From: Daldinia sp. FL1419
Taxonomy: Eukaryota > Ascomycota > Sordariomycetes > Xylariales > Hypoxylaceae
Assembly: GCA_025201765.1 (NCBI GenBank)
Contig: MU623467.1
Coordinates: 7,956-71,955 of the forward strand
Reading direction: 5' to 3'
Length of the DNA stretch: 64,000 nt
Shown: piece by piece, positions 12,561 to 23,691 of the stretch
How positions within the stretch are numbered: position 1 is the first letter of the stretch
Layout: every line of letters starts with the position of its first letter
Position numbers and translations under genes: made by a program
Notes under the pieces: generated by a model
Databases searched by the model: none
What the model was told of the DNA's origin: nothing
Seen by the model: only the letters and a program-made list of their open reading frames with translations

Positions 12561-12962
12561 ATGTCGCTCTCTTCTACAGCCGACGAGACGTCGCCTACCA
12601 AGACCCAAACGGCTTACTTAAAAGCGACTTACACCAATTCAAACTGCTCAGGCTCTACTTCGCCGGTCGAAGTCGTATCATCTACAGCTCCTTTCTCTAT
12701 TTCGACGCCCCTGTCCCTCACCGACTCCGCCGTTACTCATCATAAAATATCGTACCTACGCACCCTACGTGAAGCGGTCTCTTCTCTGCAAGACCGCGTA
12801 AATAACGAGCTGACAGCACGCATGGAAAAGGAGATACACGAAACCGCTACTGCAGCTAAAGACGGCAAAGGGAGTGGGAAAAGCGCCACGACTGCCGGCG
12901 TCGACGAGGCGACTGAAGAGGAGAATTATGGAGAAGAAGTGGTCCAAGACGACGAGGAATGA
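12561..12962 (+). CDS. GON7: EKC/KEOPS complex subunit Gon7-like
   Basis: Single exon, 133 residues. A Ser/Thr-rich N terminus (1-60) leads to one predicted amphipathic helix (KISYLRTLREAVSSLQDRVN...ELTARMEKE, about 67-95) and an acidic tail containing EEENYGEEVVQDDEE. This architecture and the tail match fungal Gon7 proteins, which stabilise the KEOPS complex needed for the universal tRNA modification t6A and linked to telomere maintenance and transcription. Length fits fungal Gon7 (roughly 100-150 residues). The start sits in a good context (A at -3). Identification rests on a short, low-complexity protein, so it is less certain than the enzymes here. Confidence 0.72.
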   Translation: MSLSSTADETSPTKTQTAYLKATYTNSNCSGSTSPVEVVSSTAPFSISTPLSLTDSAVTHHKISYLRTLREAVSSLQDRVNNELTARMEKEIHETATAAKDGKGSGKSATTAGVDEATEEENYGEEVVQDDEE

Positions 12963-13332
12963 TCGCCGGACAGTCCACACAGGTATTTTCTCAAGGTGAA
13001 TCTTCCTTGTCTCTATATCTCTTTCCTTTCAACTAGCTTCTCGATTCGACCGAACAAGAACATCTTATCAATCCGACTGTGGTGTAGATATCAGAGGGAA
13101 TTGTATACTTGGTCATCATCACACCTCAGAACACAACGAAGTCCTTTGGGGTGCTTCATGATCTAAGCAAATCGAAACGCCCACGCCTTTGATGTATCCG
13201 AAAATTGTCCAAAGCTTCCGCCTTGGCGTTATCAACCGATTCCGACTCCGAAAAACCGCCACCCAGAGGATATAATAGTTCGTTTTTATCCCTTTAAAAT
13301 GCGCGTCTAGAGTTTACCAGATACCGACGAGC
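12963..13332. other. Convergent 3' flanks of gon7 and vps39
   Basis: 370 bp between the stop codons of two converging genes, probably both 3' UTRs. Nothing else is seen. Confidence 0.6.
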
Positions 13333-16300
13333 CTATCCGTGCCTTCCCCATGATCCAGCTATCGCCTCGTTCCGACTACCGCTCATACTGCGCCCTCGCC
13401 TGCTCAAGCATCCATAGTGGACTACGCTGTTATCCGGAAGCACCGCTACCACGCTATTGCCTAGCCTCTTGTGACAGACTCCACACACCCTTTCTTCGCC
13501 AATAACCACCTTTCTACTGCGACCGCTCTGGCCGCCAGGGATACCATCCCCAAGCAGTAGCGATGCCTGTGTGTTGACGAGCTGCGTTTTGCGAAGCCCC
13601 TCGATGATACGCGACTCCGATACTACACTATTAGCTGCGCGAATTCGGCCTCTGAAGTAAGACTCTAGTTCCGTCACGGGTAGGTCGTCGGGTATAAGGG
13701 ATAAAGTTGACTCTGCCGGCAGGCGCGAACCGTGTCTCGAAAGGAGTGACAGGGCTGGGCCCAGGTTCGGCTTGTTGGGCGCTGGTGGAGTGAGGTACAG
13801 GGATAGGAGCATATGGTAGATGGATGGCCTTGAGTCGGGATCGCGATCTTCTTCGTCGGTGGATGACAACGCCGGAAAGGACTCCCGCCGAGAGCTAGGA
13901 AGAGCGTTGATATGATTACAGTACCTAATAACGCTCGTCAGCAATATTCGTCATCAGTAGGCTGTAACATCACCTACTCCTCCGCTTTCGCATAATCTTG
14001 CATATTAAACACGTAGATCTCCAGTGCTTGCTTGTGTGAACCCATATTACTGAAGATTATAGCACGGGCTTCGTAAAACGCCGGGTCTGTAAATATAATT
14101 AGACGGCGTCGCCTCTTCTTTGACCTGCAGAGCCAGAGATGACTTACCATCACGAGGAATGATGCTTAGTGCCTTGCTGAGGCTGTACTGTTGGCTCGCT
14201 TTCAAAAATTCCACTAGACCATTCAGCCTCTCGTTCCACAGCTTATCTCGCTCGTCCTCTTTTAGTGCTTGTATCAGTAGCTCCACTAATCGATTATGAA
14301 AGTCTGGCGTGCCGTCTTCTAGCTCCGTGATGATGTGCATCAAATATCGGATTTCCAGATTCGCGTCGATGGCGCCTAGATACTGCACAACTCTTTCCCG
14401 TGGCAAGGTCTCGGCGTTTTCGCTATCGGCCAGGAATATTTCCATACCCCGGTCGGGATCCCGCCGTAGGACCCAGTCCGCAAATTCGAGAATAATATCG
14501 ATCATCTCCGGCGGTAGACTCTGTAGGTAGCCGACCGTCCTCTGTGGACCCCGGAGCGGCTCGGGAACGACTACCTCAGTATCTACGTGGCCATTAAGGT
14601 CGAGTGTGGCTGATTCTCCGTCTAGTTCTGCGCTGCCGAATTTGCGAAGAAGGGTAAGAGCCTCACGGTGAAGCTTCTTGCCGTAGAAAAAATCCACTAA
14701 TTCATTGTACCGGTTGTGCTTAAGTAAATGTTCGTTCACTACCGCAGGATCGCAAAAATTCGGAATACGGAAGAGGGAGCCGGCGAGGGTCGGGGTGACA
14801 AACATCAGCCCGCGGAATAACGCCGTATCAACTATGGTGAAAGTCTGTTTTAACTCGCGTTCCAGCTGCTCGTCAGATTCCGAGTGCGAATTTGTAAGTA
14901 GCATATCTAGGTTCTCTTGTATGCTCATCCTCGAATCGGGATTGCTTTCCGTTTTGCGAGGTTTTAACTTCCCAGTCGCCGGGTCGATCCATCGCTGTAG
15001 ACGAGCCCTCGTCCCAGCCAGGTAACCGTTGAGTTCGCGAACAGCCTTAACTAAGTCCTTTCCTTGCAACGGCCCGTCCTCGCCCGCGCCATTCTTTTTA
15101 TTCCTCTTCGGCTTAGCCCTCACGCTCGCGGCATCTTCATTGTCAGTTCCACCCCTTTTGGATGATGCGATAGATGCTGTATCGGAATCTGTTTTACGAT
15201 GTCCCATCCAATACTTCGCAAAGGTGCCCGGCTTAGACGGTGACGCGACCTCAGCGGGAGTGTCATTCTTAGCGGCTTTATCGCCGTTGACTTTTTCATC
15301 CTCTTCTTGTTCCTCTTCCTCCTCCGAGGTTTCCTCCTGTACGGGTTCGGCGGAGAGATCGCCGGCAATTATCCTGGGGTATAACCTCAGTACCCTCTGG
15401 GCAGGCGCGTGCACTTCATCCTCGTTGAACAGCGCTAAGCTTTCCGCGAATTTCCTCTTCTTGAATAATACTTCTGCTTTCAACATCTTGGCTTCGCGCA
15501 TAGTGCCAGTCTTATCTTTCAACAGGGCATCTTCAAGCATGCCGAGGACACTTATAGCTTCGTCGTAGTTGGCCTTGTCGATCAGTTCCTTGACTTGGGT
15601 ATCATAATCTGTAGCCTCCATTTTCCATATGACACGGTCACTGCTAATATGGAATCCCTTGCCAGCGTGGGCGAGACTAACGGTAGGGGGCGGGAAATGT
15701 AGCTGTGCTGCCCCGGGGAGCTCTATCGTCTGTAGAAGGCTTAGGGTTTCGGGGTTTCGCACTTCTAACGTACCTTTGGCCGGCGGTTGGAGGGCTAAAA
15801 TGTAAGGATAGCTGTACCCGATGCTCTCGGGGGCGCTCTGCCATGGCACCTGGCGCTTCTCCAACGGTTTTCCATCCATATCTATGAAAAGCGTGTTGAT
15901 ATCTTTTGCAAGCAACATTTGACCCTCGGCTAACTTTGTAGAAAGCGGTTTCGGCATGTATCCGCCGAGTCCCATGTAACCCATACTCGCGGCGCCAAAC
16001 CTGCTACCTTGGCCTCCAGTCGCAGCAGCACCTAGTCCAACGATCTCACGCGTCTCCAAAGTGATCACATCAACCAGCACGTATCCTGCATTCATGCCGC
16101 AGAGTATCTTAGTCGCATTCGCCCAAGTTAGAGTTCTGATAGCTTCGGGAAGCACAATCTCGGTAACTTCATCGTGCAACTCGCTCTCGTACCAACTCCA
16201 TAGCAGAAGACGCCGTTTCACAGCTACGGCGAGACGGCTGATAATCTCGGGTATGCCAGTAACGGCATCTTTGACGATGTTACTGGTAACAGCAAAGCAG

Positions 16301-16800
16301 GTGGCATTCTTGGTTCGTGGGATCGTTTCGATTAGCTCGTAATTTTGGAGATCGTGGAGGGAAACGTGGTAGTTGGAAAGGGAAACGATGGTGTTCGATT
16401 CTTTGATGATGGCAAGCTGCTCGATAGCACGGGTAGAGAACTTCTCTACTTCATGTAAAAGGTCGGTGGGATTTGAACTAGTGCCGCCGTTGGAATCTCG
16501 CTGTGGACTAGTCGAAGAAGCTGTGCCGTTGGCAATAGAGGGATCTTGTGACAAGTCATTCAGGCGGTAAATCTTCAAGGAGCCCGTGTTTAAACCGACA
16601 AGAACGCGGTCGCCTATCCAAGCCCAATAAGAGCAGTGTTAGTTTGTCATATAAGATTATTATACAGCCCAAAGTCGCAAGATATTATGAAAGAAGCATG
16701 GATAACAATGATACACACCATACGCTAATATTGCTTCTATCTTGGACTTGTCGCGCGACTTCAGCTCGATGATGGGGCGAGCCGTGAATGCGGAGAGCAT
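13333..16800 (-). CDS. VAM6: Vps39/Vam6-like HOPS vacuolar tethering subunit
   Basis: Four exons (16719-16800, 14148-16613, 13978-14086, 13333-13924) give 1082 residues. The start MLSAFTARPIIELKSRDK, joined to GDRVLVGLNTGSLKIYRL across intron 1, is the CNH (citron homology) beta-propeller of Vps39, extending to about residue 340. An acidic linker (EETSEEEEEQEEDE) follows, then clathrin-repeat-like helices (about 600-900). Exon 3 encodes DPAFYEARAIIFSNMGSHKQALEIYVF, a family signature. A C-terminal zinc-binding motif CGVC...HYGC is near residue 1045. Known role: Vam6 is the Rab7/Ypt7-binding subunit of HOPS at the vacuole, and also acts in TORC1 signalling and vacuole-mitochondria contact. Intron 3 uses donor GTAGGT, chosen because it restores EEYCNH; the neighbouring GTGATG would create a stop. 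Confidence 0.93.
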
Positions 16801-18381
16801 GGTGCTCCGGAGCTATCCCGAAAGGATGGGCATTGATTGTTTTTGCGTCCGATGGAAGTTGTTAGATTCGCCGACTTGCGGATCCTCGTAAAGGTCAAAT
16901 TAAATCATCCGTTGCGGCGCTGCCATATATTCGAAAAGCACACATGCGTTTAAGTTGATTAGGTTGAGTAAAGATTGAGACGTTCAACGTTGAAGAAAGA
17001 GGACGGGCATTGACCTTGTGCCAGTTGGTCTAGGTACATACATACATATACCTGGGGACCTGTGTACCTAACGCAAGGTAAACCTGGGGGGTTACCGGGT
17101 GGTTACATAGGTCCATACACCTTTAATTAGGTAGGTACCGGAATAAGCTATGTCATAAGTCAGAGGAGGGGGAAACCGACCCCCCTTAGAAACCGACCCC
17201 CGGTCTTGCACAGACCATTTACTACCCATTTGGGTTTAATAGAGGTACATCAGAGGAAAAGAGATAAATTATTAAGCATTTGATTGGTTAATAAATCTGT
17301 AGTTGCCATTCTGAGTATAGTTCTTCAAAATTAACTAATGAACTAATATTATTAATCCCAGACGGGCTTAGCCTTTTTTTTAGCTCTTTTATAATATGAA
17401 GGGTAATAATTCGAATAAAAGTATGATTTGCGTTTGGGTTAATCTTTTTCTGTTTCCTGGACTTTATCCGAACCAATTCTGAACTTAATTTAGATTATAG
17501 CTAATTAGAGGGATCATTTTGAGGATAGAGGCTTTTAATTGGTTGAAAAATAAGGAAAGAAGAATAAGAAAAATATATCAGATTGGTATAAAAAGAGTGG
17601 ATACCTGGTTATTTATTAGATTATGATTGGTCCTTTTTGACAGGGGGTCGGTTTCTAAGGGGGGTTGGTTTCCCCCTCCTCTGACTTAGGTGTCCGGCGG
17701 AAGGAGGTACAATACCTAGGTACCTAGGTACTAAACAAAGTAGAGCGGGTACGATGTACATCCAACACCTACCTTGACCTACCAGAATCGCGTCAAAATA
17801 AGTGCCGATTCTCTTACTATGTACATAATTCACCTTTTTATTATCATACCTCAATCAAATCTTATCCTATAACTTAAGAAAAAACCATTTAAATAAATTT
17901 AAAATTTCATCTTTTATTAAGATAATTTTTGAAATTTTATTTTAGGTATTATTGTGTAGAAATCCTTCATTATGTGATTTGCTGTGTTAGGCACTTTTTT
18001 GGACGGCATTCTGCCTAGGTACTCCCCTATTGGATAACGCATATACATGTATTCACTTGACTTGCATAACCTCAACGCTTCTACACATAGGAATACAACG
18101 TTGAGACATCTTGCAGTTTGGAGGATTAGGTGCCGTATCAAAGGCTTCAAATCTATACTAATAACGTTCCCCATCTTATATCATATGGATACGCACATAG
18201 TAGGCCTATACACATATCGTACGAGCTATAGATATCTACATTATCTACCCCCTATCCGGATACACCTATCCGCAGCGCCTGAGGTATGTTCTAGAGTAGC
18301 CAGATCTGGTATATTATATAAAACGCATAGTCTATTATACCACTCATCTTGATTCAGGTAGAACTCAGGTACATAGGCCCT
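16801..18381. other. Intergenic between vps39 and pho91, holding a MITE
   Basis: Apart from the inverted-repeat element at 17158-17686 there is no supportable gene. The flanks carry many TACCTAGGTA-type words (for example 17715-17730) and an AT-rich patch at 17870-17945. The left end is the vps39 promoter and the right end is the 3' region of the phosphate transporter. Confidence 0.6.
17158..17686. mobile_element. Fot1/pogo-like MITE with TA target duplication
   Basis: A 529 bp element bounded by inverted repeats of about 45 bp. The left end starts AGTCAGAGGAGGGGGAAACC and continues as GACCCCCCTTAGAAACCGACCCCC; the right end is its reverse complement with one clear mismatch. Both ends are flanked by TA (17156-17157 and 17687-17688), the target preference of Tc1/mariner/pogo elements. 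Termini beginning AGTCA with runs of C and AAACCGACCCC resemble Fot1/pogo-class ends of ascomycetes (family knowledge). The AT-rich interior has no transposase-length ORF; the longest frame is 60 codons and unrecognised. It is therefore non-autonomous. Confidence 0.88.
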
Positions 18382-21140
18382 CTACATTTTAATAATCCGC
18401 ATAGCTCCGTAACCGAGGGTCACTACAACTACCAGAGTTAGCATACTGCTCGGTACACCACGGCTAATAAAATGCTTGACGCTCAAATATCGCTGCCCTG
18501 TGGGATCTTCCTTCATTATCGCCGCTAGAATACGTTAGCTATTACCGTTCAATCTCATAGGCCCGTAGGTAACTCACTCATATTAGGGAACCCGCTAGTC
18601 GGCAACGCCATCGCCGCGCTGCACATGAGTACAGCAGCCATAACAAGCAGGTTAGGGTGCGGTTCATCCATGCCCTTCCCAATATCCGAGACGAGCGGGA
18701 GGATAATTAACGCGGCCACTGTGTGACTAATAAAAGTCGCAATAACCAACGTCAAGCTCGAGAAGATCAGTAGAACTCCGTAGAGATCTACCCCATCTAC
18801 CTCATGAGAAATTCTTTCGGCCACGGTATGAAGGAGTCCCGACGACTTTACCGCCCTGCCGAGAGCCAATCCTCCCGCAGCGAGGATTATAATCGTCCAC
18901 GGAAAATTGTTAAAATCTTCCTTGGTGAGTATGCCGATGCCGAAGAATAACACGATAGGTATGATGGCGATAATTCCCATGTCACCAAATATCGACTGAA
19001 GCTGGTGACTTGCACACCAGAGAGCAATGGTAGTAATGCATATAACCGACACGAACCACTGCAAGCCGGTAAATCGTTCTTTGACGGGTCTGATAGGCAC
19101 GATAGTGGTGCCCTTGCCCGGTTGGAAAGTAAGGAGCAGAAGGACCCAGATTAGAAGAATCGACACAATGCCTACAGGGATCACAACAAAGAACCATTCG
19201 CCCCAAGTCGGCGCCGGCTCCATGACGCTGAGCGCAAAAACGTTCTGAGGCGAAGCGATAGGGGAAAGCATACCACCAACATTAGAAGCTAGTGCTATAC
19301 CCATAATCACCGCCTTGGACATGTTGGAGTCTGAGGGGAGGTTACGCAACATGGGCTATAAAACCTTCCGTTAGGGGCGTTCTAAAGTTCGGAAAGCATC
19401 ACAACGTACCTCGATTATCGAAAAGCAGAGGACGGGAGCCGCTACGTTGCTAACGAGCATGCTGGCAAAAGCAGCCACAAACATGGTAGCAACAAGGACC
19501 GTCCTCGGTTGCGTACCCGCCTTACTAAGAACGAATGTCGCAATTCGCTTGTCGATCTTACACTTAGACAAAGCTGCTGCAACAGTAAACCCGCCTAGCA
19601 GTAGCATGATAACAGGCGTCCACATGGAGGCGAAGACGTAGGGGGTAGCTTCTACCGAGTCTAGCCTCTTGTAAGGCGGTAGATCCTCGCGGACAACTCT
19701 TAGGACCACACAGAGGAAAGGTATTAATAAAGACGTCACGAAGAGAGGGATCGCCTTGAATATGATCAGCCAGGGTAGACAATACGGCTTAACAGGTCAA
19801 AAACTTACCTCGGTAGCCCATAATAAACTTACAAACACCAGCATGGCTAAACAGCTCTGCTGTTCGGGCATGTTCATGATGGGGATGAAAAGCAGGGCTA
19901 AGAAGATGGCAATAATACCAAGAAGTGTAAACATAGTAGAGCCGAACAGCCAAGTCGGGCATGTGAGGCGTCCTACCGGCGTATTGATCTGTTTCATAGG
20001 GGTCGCAGGGGCATCGTCACCTTGCAGTCTCACCTTCATCCCGTCATTCTGGGCACCGAGGAGGCCTTTTCCGAGGCTCGCAGCCTCAGCACGACGCTCG
20101 AGACCGATGAGATCTCTCCATACCGTATTTCGCTCCCAGACAACATGTTCTCTGAGATGCGACCGAAGATCCTTTTTGGCGAGGGCCTCGTCACCATGAG
20201 TTACCGTATCAGCATAAGCCTTCTCCATCTTGGCAATGTTCTCTTCTACCTGCTTGATCGTGTCGGGTAGGAAAGGATAGGAAGTCTCGACAATGTCCTC
20301 CATGTATCTTGGCCGAAATTCCTTGTCGATGATTTTATCAAACTTCTTAAGCACCTTGCTGAAACCAGTCTTGTTTAGTTGGACGTATGACTTCAGCTCA
20401 CAGAGCTGAACGTAAAGACCGATAATGCGCTTCTTTAGCATGATGCCAGAAGAAAGCATTTGAGCTGTCTCAGCGTAGTCATCATACCCGATGCTATATC
20501 TACGCGACCTAGTAAATTCAGTCGAAGCTGTCAAGTCGGTAGAAGCGAACATAGCACTCGGGACGGTGCGTCGTCGACCACCAAGACTCGAGCGGCGCCT
20601 CCTATTTAAAGCCGAAGTCTCATCCTGGTCTTCGTCGTCGTCGTCGTCGCTATCGATACCGTCATCGGTTGAACGTGTGCTACGGGCGCTCTTGGCGCTC
20701 CGAGTACCAAGAGTATGCGTTACTTGCTCGCTGGCAGGATACTGCTGTAAGATTGGTCTCTGGGCAAGCTCGGGGTCGTTATAGTTATCCGTATCAAGCG
20801 ACTCGACATCGCGCATCAGATCATCGACTTCGTCGAATAGTTCCTTCTCCTTGACGCCGTAGAAAGACGAGATCTTTTCAAGCTCCACATCCAAAGCGCG
20901 ACCGAAAACCGTTTCTGGGTCTTCGTTTCGCAAGAGCGGTCGGGTTTCAACGTCGGAGGTAGCCGGTTGGTGAACAGCTTTCTCGAGTCCGTAGATTCTA
21001 CGAAAAGGCAGGGATACGGTTAGACATGTTGAAGAAACAATGTACGATATAACTTACAACTTCTTGAGATTGCTATACGCAATATAATGGCTGCTCCAAT
21101 CAGGAACAGCATTAAACTGAATGCTATGAGAGAATTTCAT
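18382..21140 (-). CDS. PHO91: SPX-domain low-affinity phosphate transporter (Pho91/Pho90 type)
   Basis: Five exons (21058-21140, 19809-20997, 19410-19754, 18578-19355, 18382-18524) give 845 residues. The start MKFSHSIQFNAVPDWSSHYI is the typical SPX N terminus and SPX extends to about residue 275, with an Asp-rich insert (DSDDDDDEDQDE). A DASS/SLC13-type permease follows (about 350-845) with WATEAIPLFVTSLLIPFL, SPIASPQN and ALPTSGFPNMTAIM. The last motif is restored only by splicing the last intron. Known role: yeast Pho91 exports phosphate from the vacuole, and SPX binds inositol pyrophosphates. Which membrane this paralogue uses cannot be read from sequence. The frame stays open upstream to an ATG at 21362, adding 74 low-complexity residues; I prefer the internal start because it matches the SPX family. 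Confidence 0.93.
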
Positions 21141-22684
21141 CTCGTCTTGCTCGTCGAGCCAACGCCTCTTTTCGTCCCTCTTAGCCTTTTGCCGCTGTTC
21201 CCTAGCGGATGGTAGCCGTTTTAATTCGTAAACCTCCCCGGATACTCTAACACTGCTCCCTCCTCTATCCTCTAGATCTGGCTCCGTCGGTGTACGGCCG
21301 GGATGGTGGGGAGCTTGTTGCGCGGGAGCAGTGTCGCGGGAAGAGGAAGAGGAGGGGGTCACCAGGAACTTGGGAGGTGATATGGTGAAAGAGATGGGAA
21401 TAGTAAGAAGGGGAGATCGGGTGGAAATTTTTCTGATCTTTCACATAACAATCTAATAAGTAATAACAATAATAATAAGGAACCGGTAGACGTGGGATGA
21501 TAAAATCCGGATTATACGCGACAATTCGATGATCGATGGCCCACAGAAGAGTCTAACCGTTAAGCTTAGTTAACTAACTTGGCGTAAACATGATCTTTTC
21601 TTTCCAACTTGATAGTTGCAAACCGGTTGCAATGCTACCGCATATGATGGTAATAAAGCGTAAGTTGATGAGGCACATGTAGTCTCCAGACTGGGAAATT
21701 CGATCGATAGACTAATTAAATCGATTATAAAATAGAAAATAGAATCATAGGTGATAAAATCAATCAACTAGGTTAGGGGGTTTATCACATTTATTATGAA
21801 ACTAGGAGGTACGCAACATGTTAAAGGATCCGGTAGTTAGTTAGTTAATAATAGTTAGTTAATAAATAGAAACGGTGTTAATGACCCATGTATAGCCATT
21901 ACACACTATATACAGTACCTACCTAGGTACATATGTACCCGTAGGTTAGGTCCATTTACATGACGCGGGTACCTGAAAAAAGTATCAGCCCCACCCGCAA
22001 CGTTCAGCCACAGGATCTAGTGTAGGTACCCAGGTATGGTATGTACAATACCTCCACAGCTCTCATCGCTTAACAGGTACATAGAAATTTATACAGATGA
22101 GCACCCAATCAACTCGACAGGTAACCGTAGATACCTAGGTACCTATTACAACAACTACTTCGAAAAGTAACGATAAAGCTAAGAAATGGTTCCTCATATA
22201 TATATATACTATAGATTCAAGTACTTTATTTACCAGGTATCTAGGTCAGCTTACGATCACCAGATAGTTTCGATAGCTTCGATAGCTTCGATAGCTTCAG
22301 AGTTGTAATACTAAAGAGAGCAACGCAAAGTCTTGTTTAATTATACTGCCACTATACTGTAAGCATTTTCGTGAAACAGCACCAAGGTAAGCACCAAAGC
22401 AACTTCCTAGGTAAAATCACAAGGTTTGCAGAAAAGGAAGCCAGAACTATTATCCAGATAGCTTCCGTCACCACAAGCCCGCGTAAGATCGTTACGGGGG
22501 TAAATTGCGACAGGAACTTTGAGCACCATAGGAGGCAATGACTTTATTGTTGAAATTCAAGACAGCCGGAGGTCGTGCTTGGAGGAGGTCGGCATGAAGC
22601 TGCCGGGAGACTAAAAAATAATAAGCCGAATCCTCCATCTCGATATGCATGTATTCAAGAACGCCTGCTGCGATAGATGCCTAC

Positions 22685-22939
22685 CTATAACGAGTGGCCG
22701 GAGCTAAAAATATGACATGGAGTGATAAAACATCTAACGATGAGGTTTTTTCTTTTTTTTTTTCTTTTTCGAATATCGTTGTCGGGTAGGGGCTGGTTTG
22801 GGATGATCGTATGTTGAGACTGAGGCGGTATGATTTCAGGTAGCTTTGGGGTGTTACAACCAGGAAAAATCGCTGCAGGAGTATTATGAGCCAAGAGGAA
22901 TGATAGAATCAAGGCAGAGATGTCGATTAAAAGAAGCAT
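22685..22939 (-). CDS. Possible small secreted protein (weak)
   Basis: An 84-codon ORF on the minus strand opens with a hydrophobic stretch (MLLLIDISALILSFLLA, then HNTPAA) that resembles a signal peptide with cleavage near residue 22. A Pro-rich segment with a single Cys follows, then a Lys/Arg run produced by a poly-T tract, which argues that the real frame may end or splice earlier. There is no recognisable domain, the -3 base before the ATG is T, and no splice sites clearly rescue it. It could equally be a chance ORF. Confidence 0.2.
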   Translation of the reverse strand: MLLLIDISALILSFLLAHNTPAAIFPGCNTPKLPEIIPPQSQHTIIPNQPLPDNDIRKRKKKRKNLIVRCFITPCHIFSSGHSL

Positions 22940-23419
22940 GTATATTTCAATTTCTTTATACGTTCGTCTTGAGGCACACAGCTACCGAGCGGTATCCTTT
23001 TAAGGTACCCTAGCGGTTGTTTTACTTATATTATATTAGAATATTAGAGTAGGTCTAGGTATATGGTTACTTACCAGCCGTGATGACGCCCCAATATTGC
23101 TTTGTTATAGAAACCCGAACCAAGGGCAGTCTATTTATCAGATGGTATAATTAGAAACAACAACCTCTAGTTCCCAATACAAAAGACAAAGACTATCCAG
23201 TTAGGGTAACGGCCCGCGAGTCTATCGGACTCAATGGTTCTATAAGCCTAACCGCAAAGAAAAGACAGGTGCTTTTAGGGAGATAACAAGAGAATCATGA
23301 GGGAGCCAGGTCAGGCGGTATTCCCCGTTACTCTGTTCAAAGGCGCATGGGCTTCGAAGAAAGTAGGTATACAAAAATAGCATTACGTAGATAATTGCGA
23401 GTTCAATCAAACTATCGAG

Positions 23420-23426
23420 TATAAAA
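23420..23426 (+). promoter_or_regulatory. TATA box upstream of the CaaX mini-ORF
   Basis: TATAAAA lies 137 bp before the ATG at 23557. Fungal TATA boxes commonly sit 30-60 bp before transcription starts, so this would allow a leader of about 80-100 nt. Its link to the mini-ORF is inferred from spacing alone. Confidence 0.4.
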
Positions 23427-23556
23427 CCTGACGGTAAATACAGACTTTTTGGTTTCCGACCAAGACAAGAACCAATTTACATTACATACTCCCGCAAAAC
23501 AAATATTAAATCAATACTTCAAGAATCTTAAGATACTAGATATCCCAATACCAACA

Positions 23557-23691
23557 ATGGCCAATATGAAACCAGCCAGAACTGTGAAGAAGCCCACAAG
23601 CCATAGCAAGGGACTCTTTGACTTTAGCGACACTGACAGCGGTCTCCACGCACCTGAAGGATCCGGCTCGGGCGGTTGCTCAGTTATGTAA
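23557..23691 (+). CDS. 44-residue protein ending in a CaaX prenylation motif (CSVM)
   Basis: The ATG has a strong context (CCAACAATGGCC, A at -3 and G at +4) and opens 44 codons. The product has a basic Lys/Arg-containing first half, an acidic middle (LFDFSDTDSG) and a flexible Gly/Ser linker, and ends GCSVM-stop. Cys-Ser-Val-Met fits the CaaX rule, and Met at the last position favours farnesylation (prelamin A ends CSIM). A TATA box lies upstream. Ascomycete a-factor-type pheromone precursors are short and end in CaaX, but the usual YC core before the CaaX is absent here, so that assignment is open. It could instead be a small lipid-anchored protein, the last exon of a larger gene, or chance. 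The function is unknown. Confidence 0.45.
   Translation: MANMKPARTVKKPTSHSKGLFDFSDTDSGLHAPEGSGSGGCSVM

Larger units (their letters stand above)
21141..23556. other. Promoter of pho91 and gene-poor DNA
   Basis: No secure gene before the mini-ORF at 23557. Visible items are a tandem GATAGCTTC repeat (four copies near 22268-22298), many TACCTAGGTA words (21920-22145), a minus-strand ORF with a signal-peptide-like start (22685-22939) and a 52-codon minus ORF at 22492-22650. I could not assign either ORF. Confidence 0.55.

Noticed and set aside
15029..15568. 179-codon plus-strand ORF
   Set aside because: Lies wholly inside the vps39 coding exon in the antisense direction; the minus-strand protein has clear family motifs.
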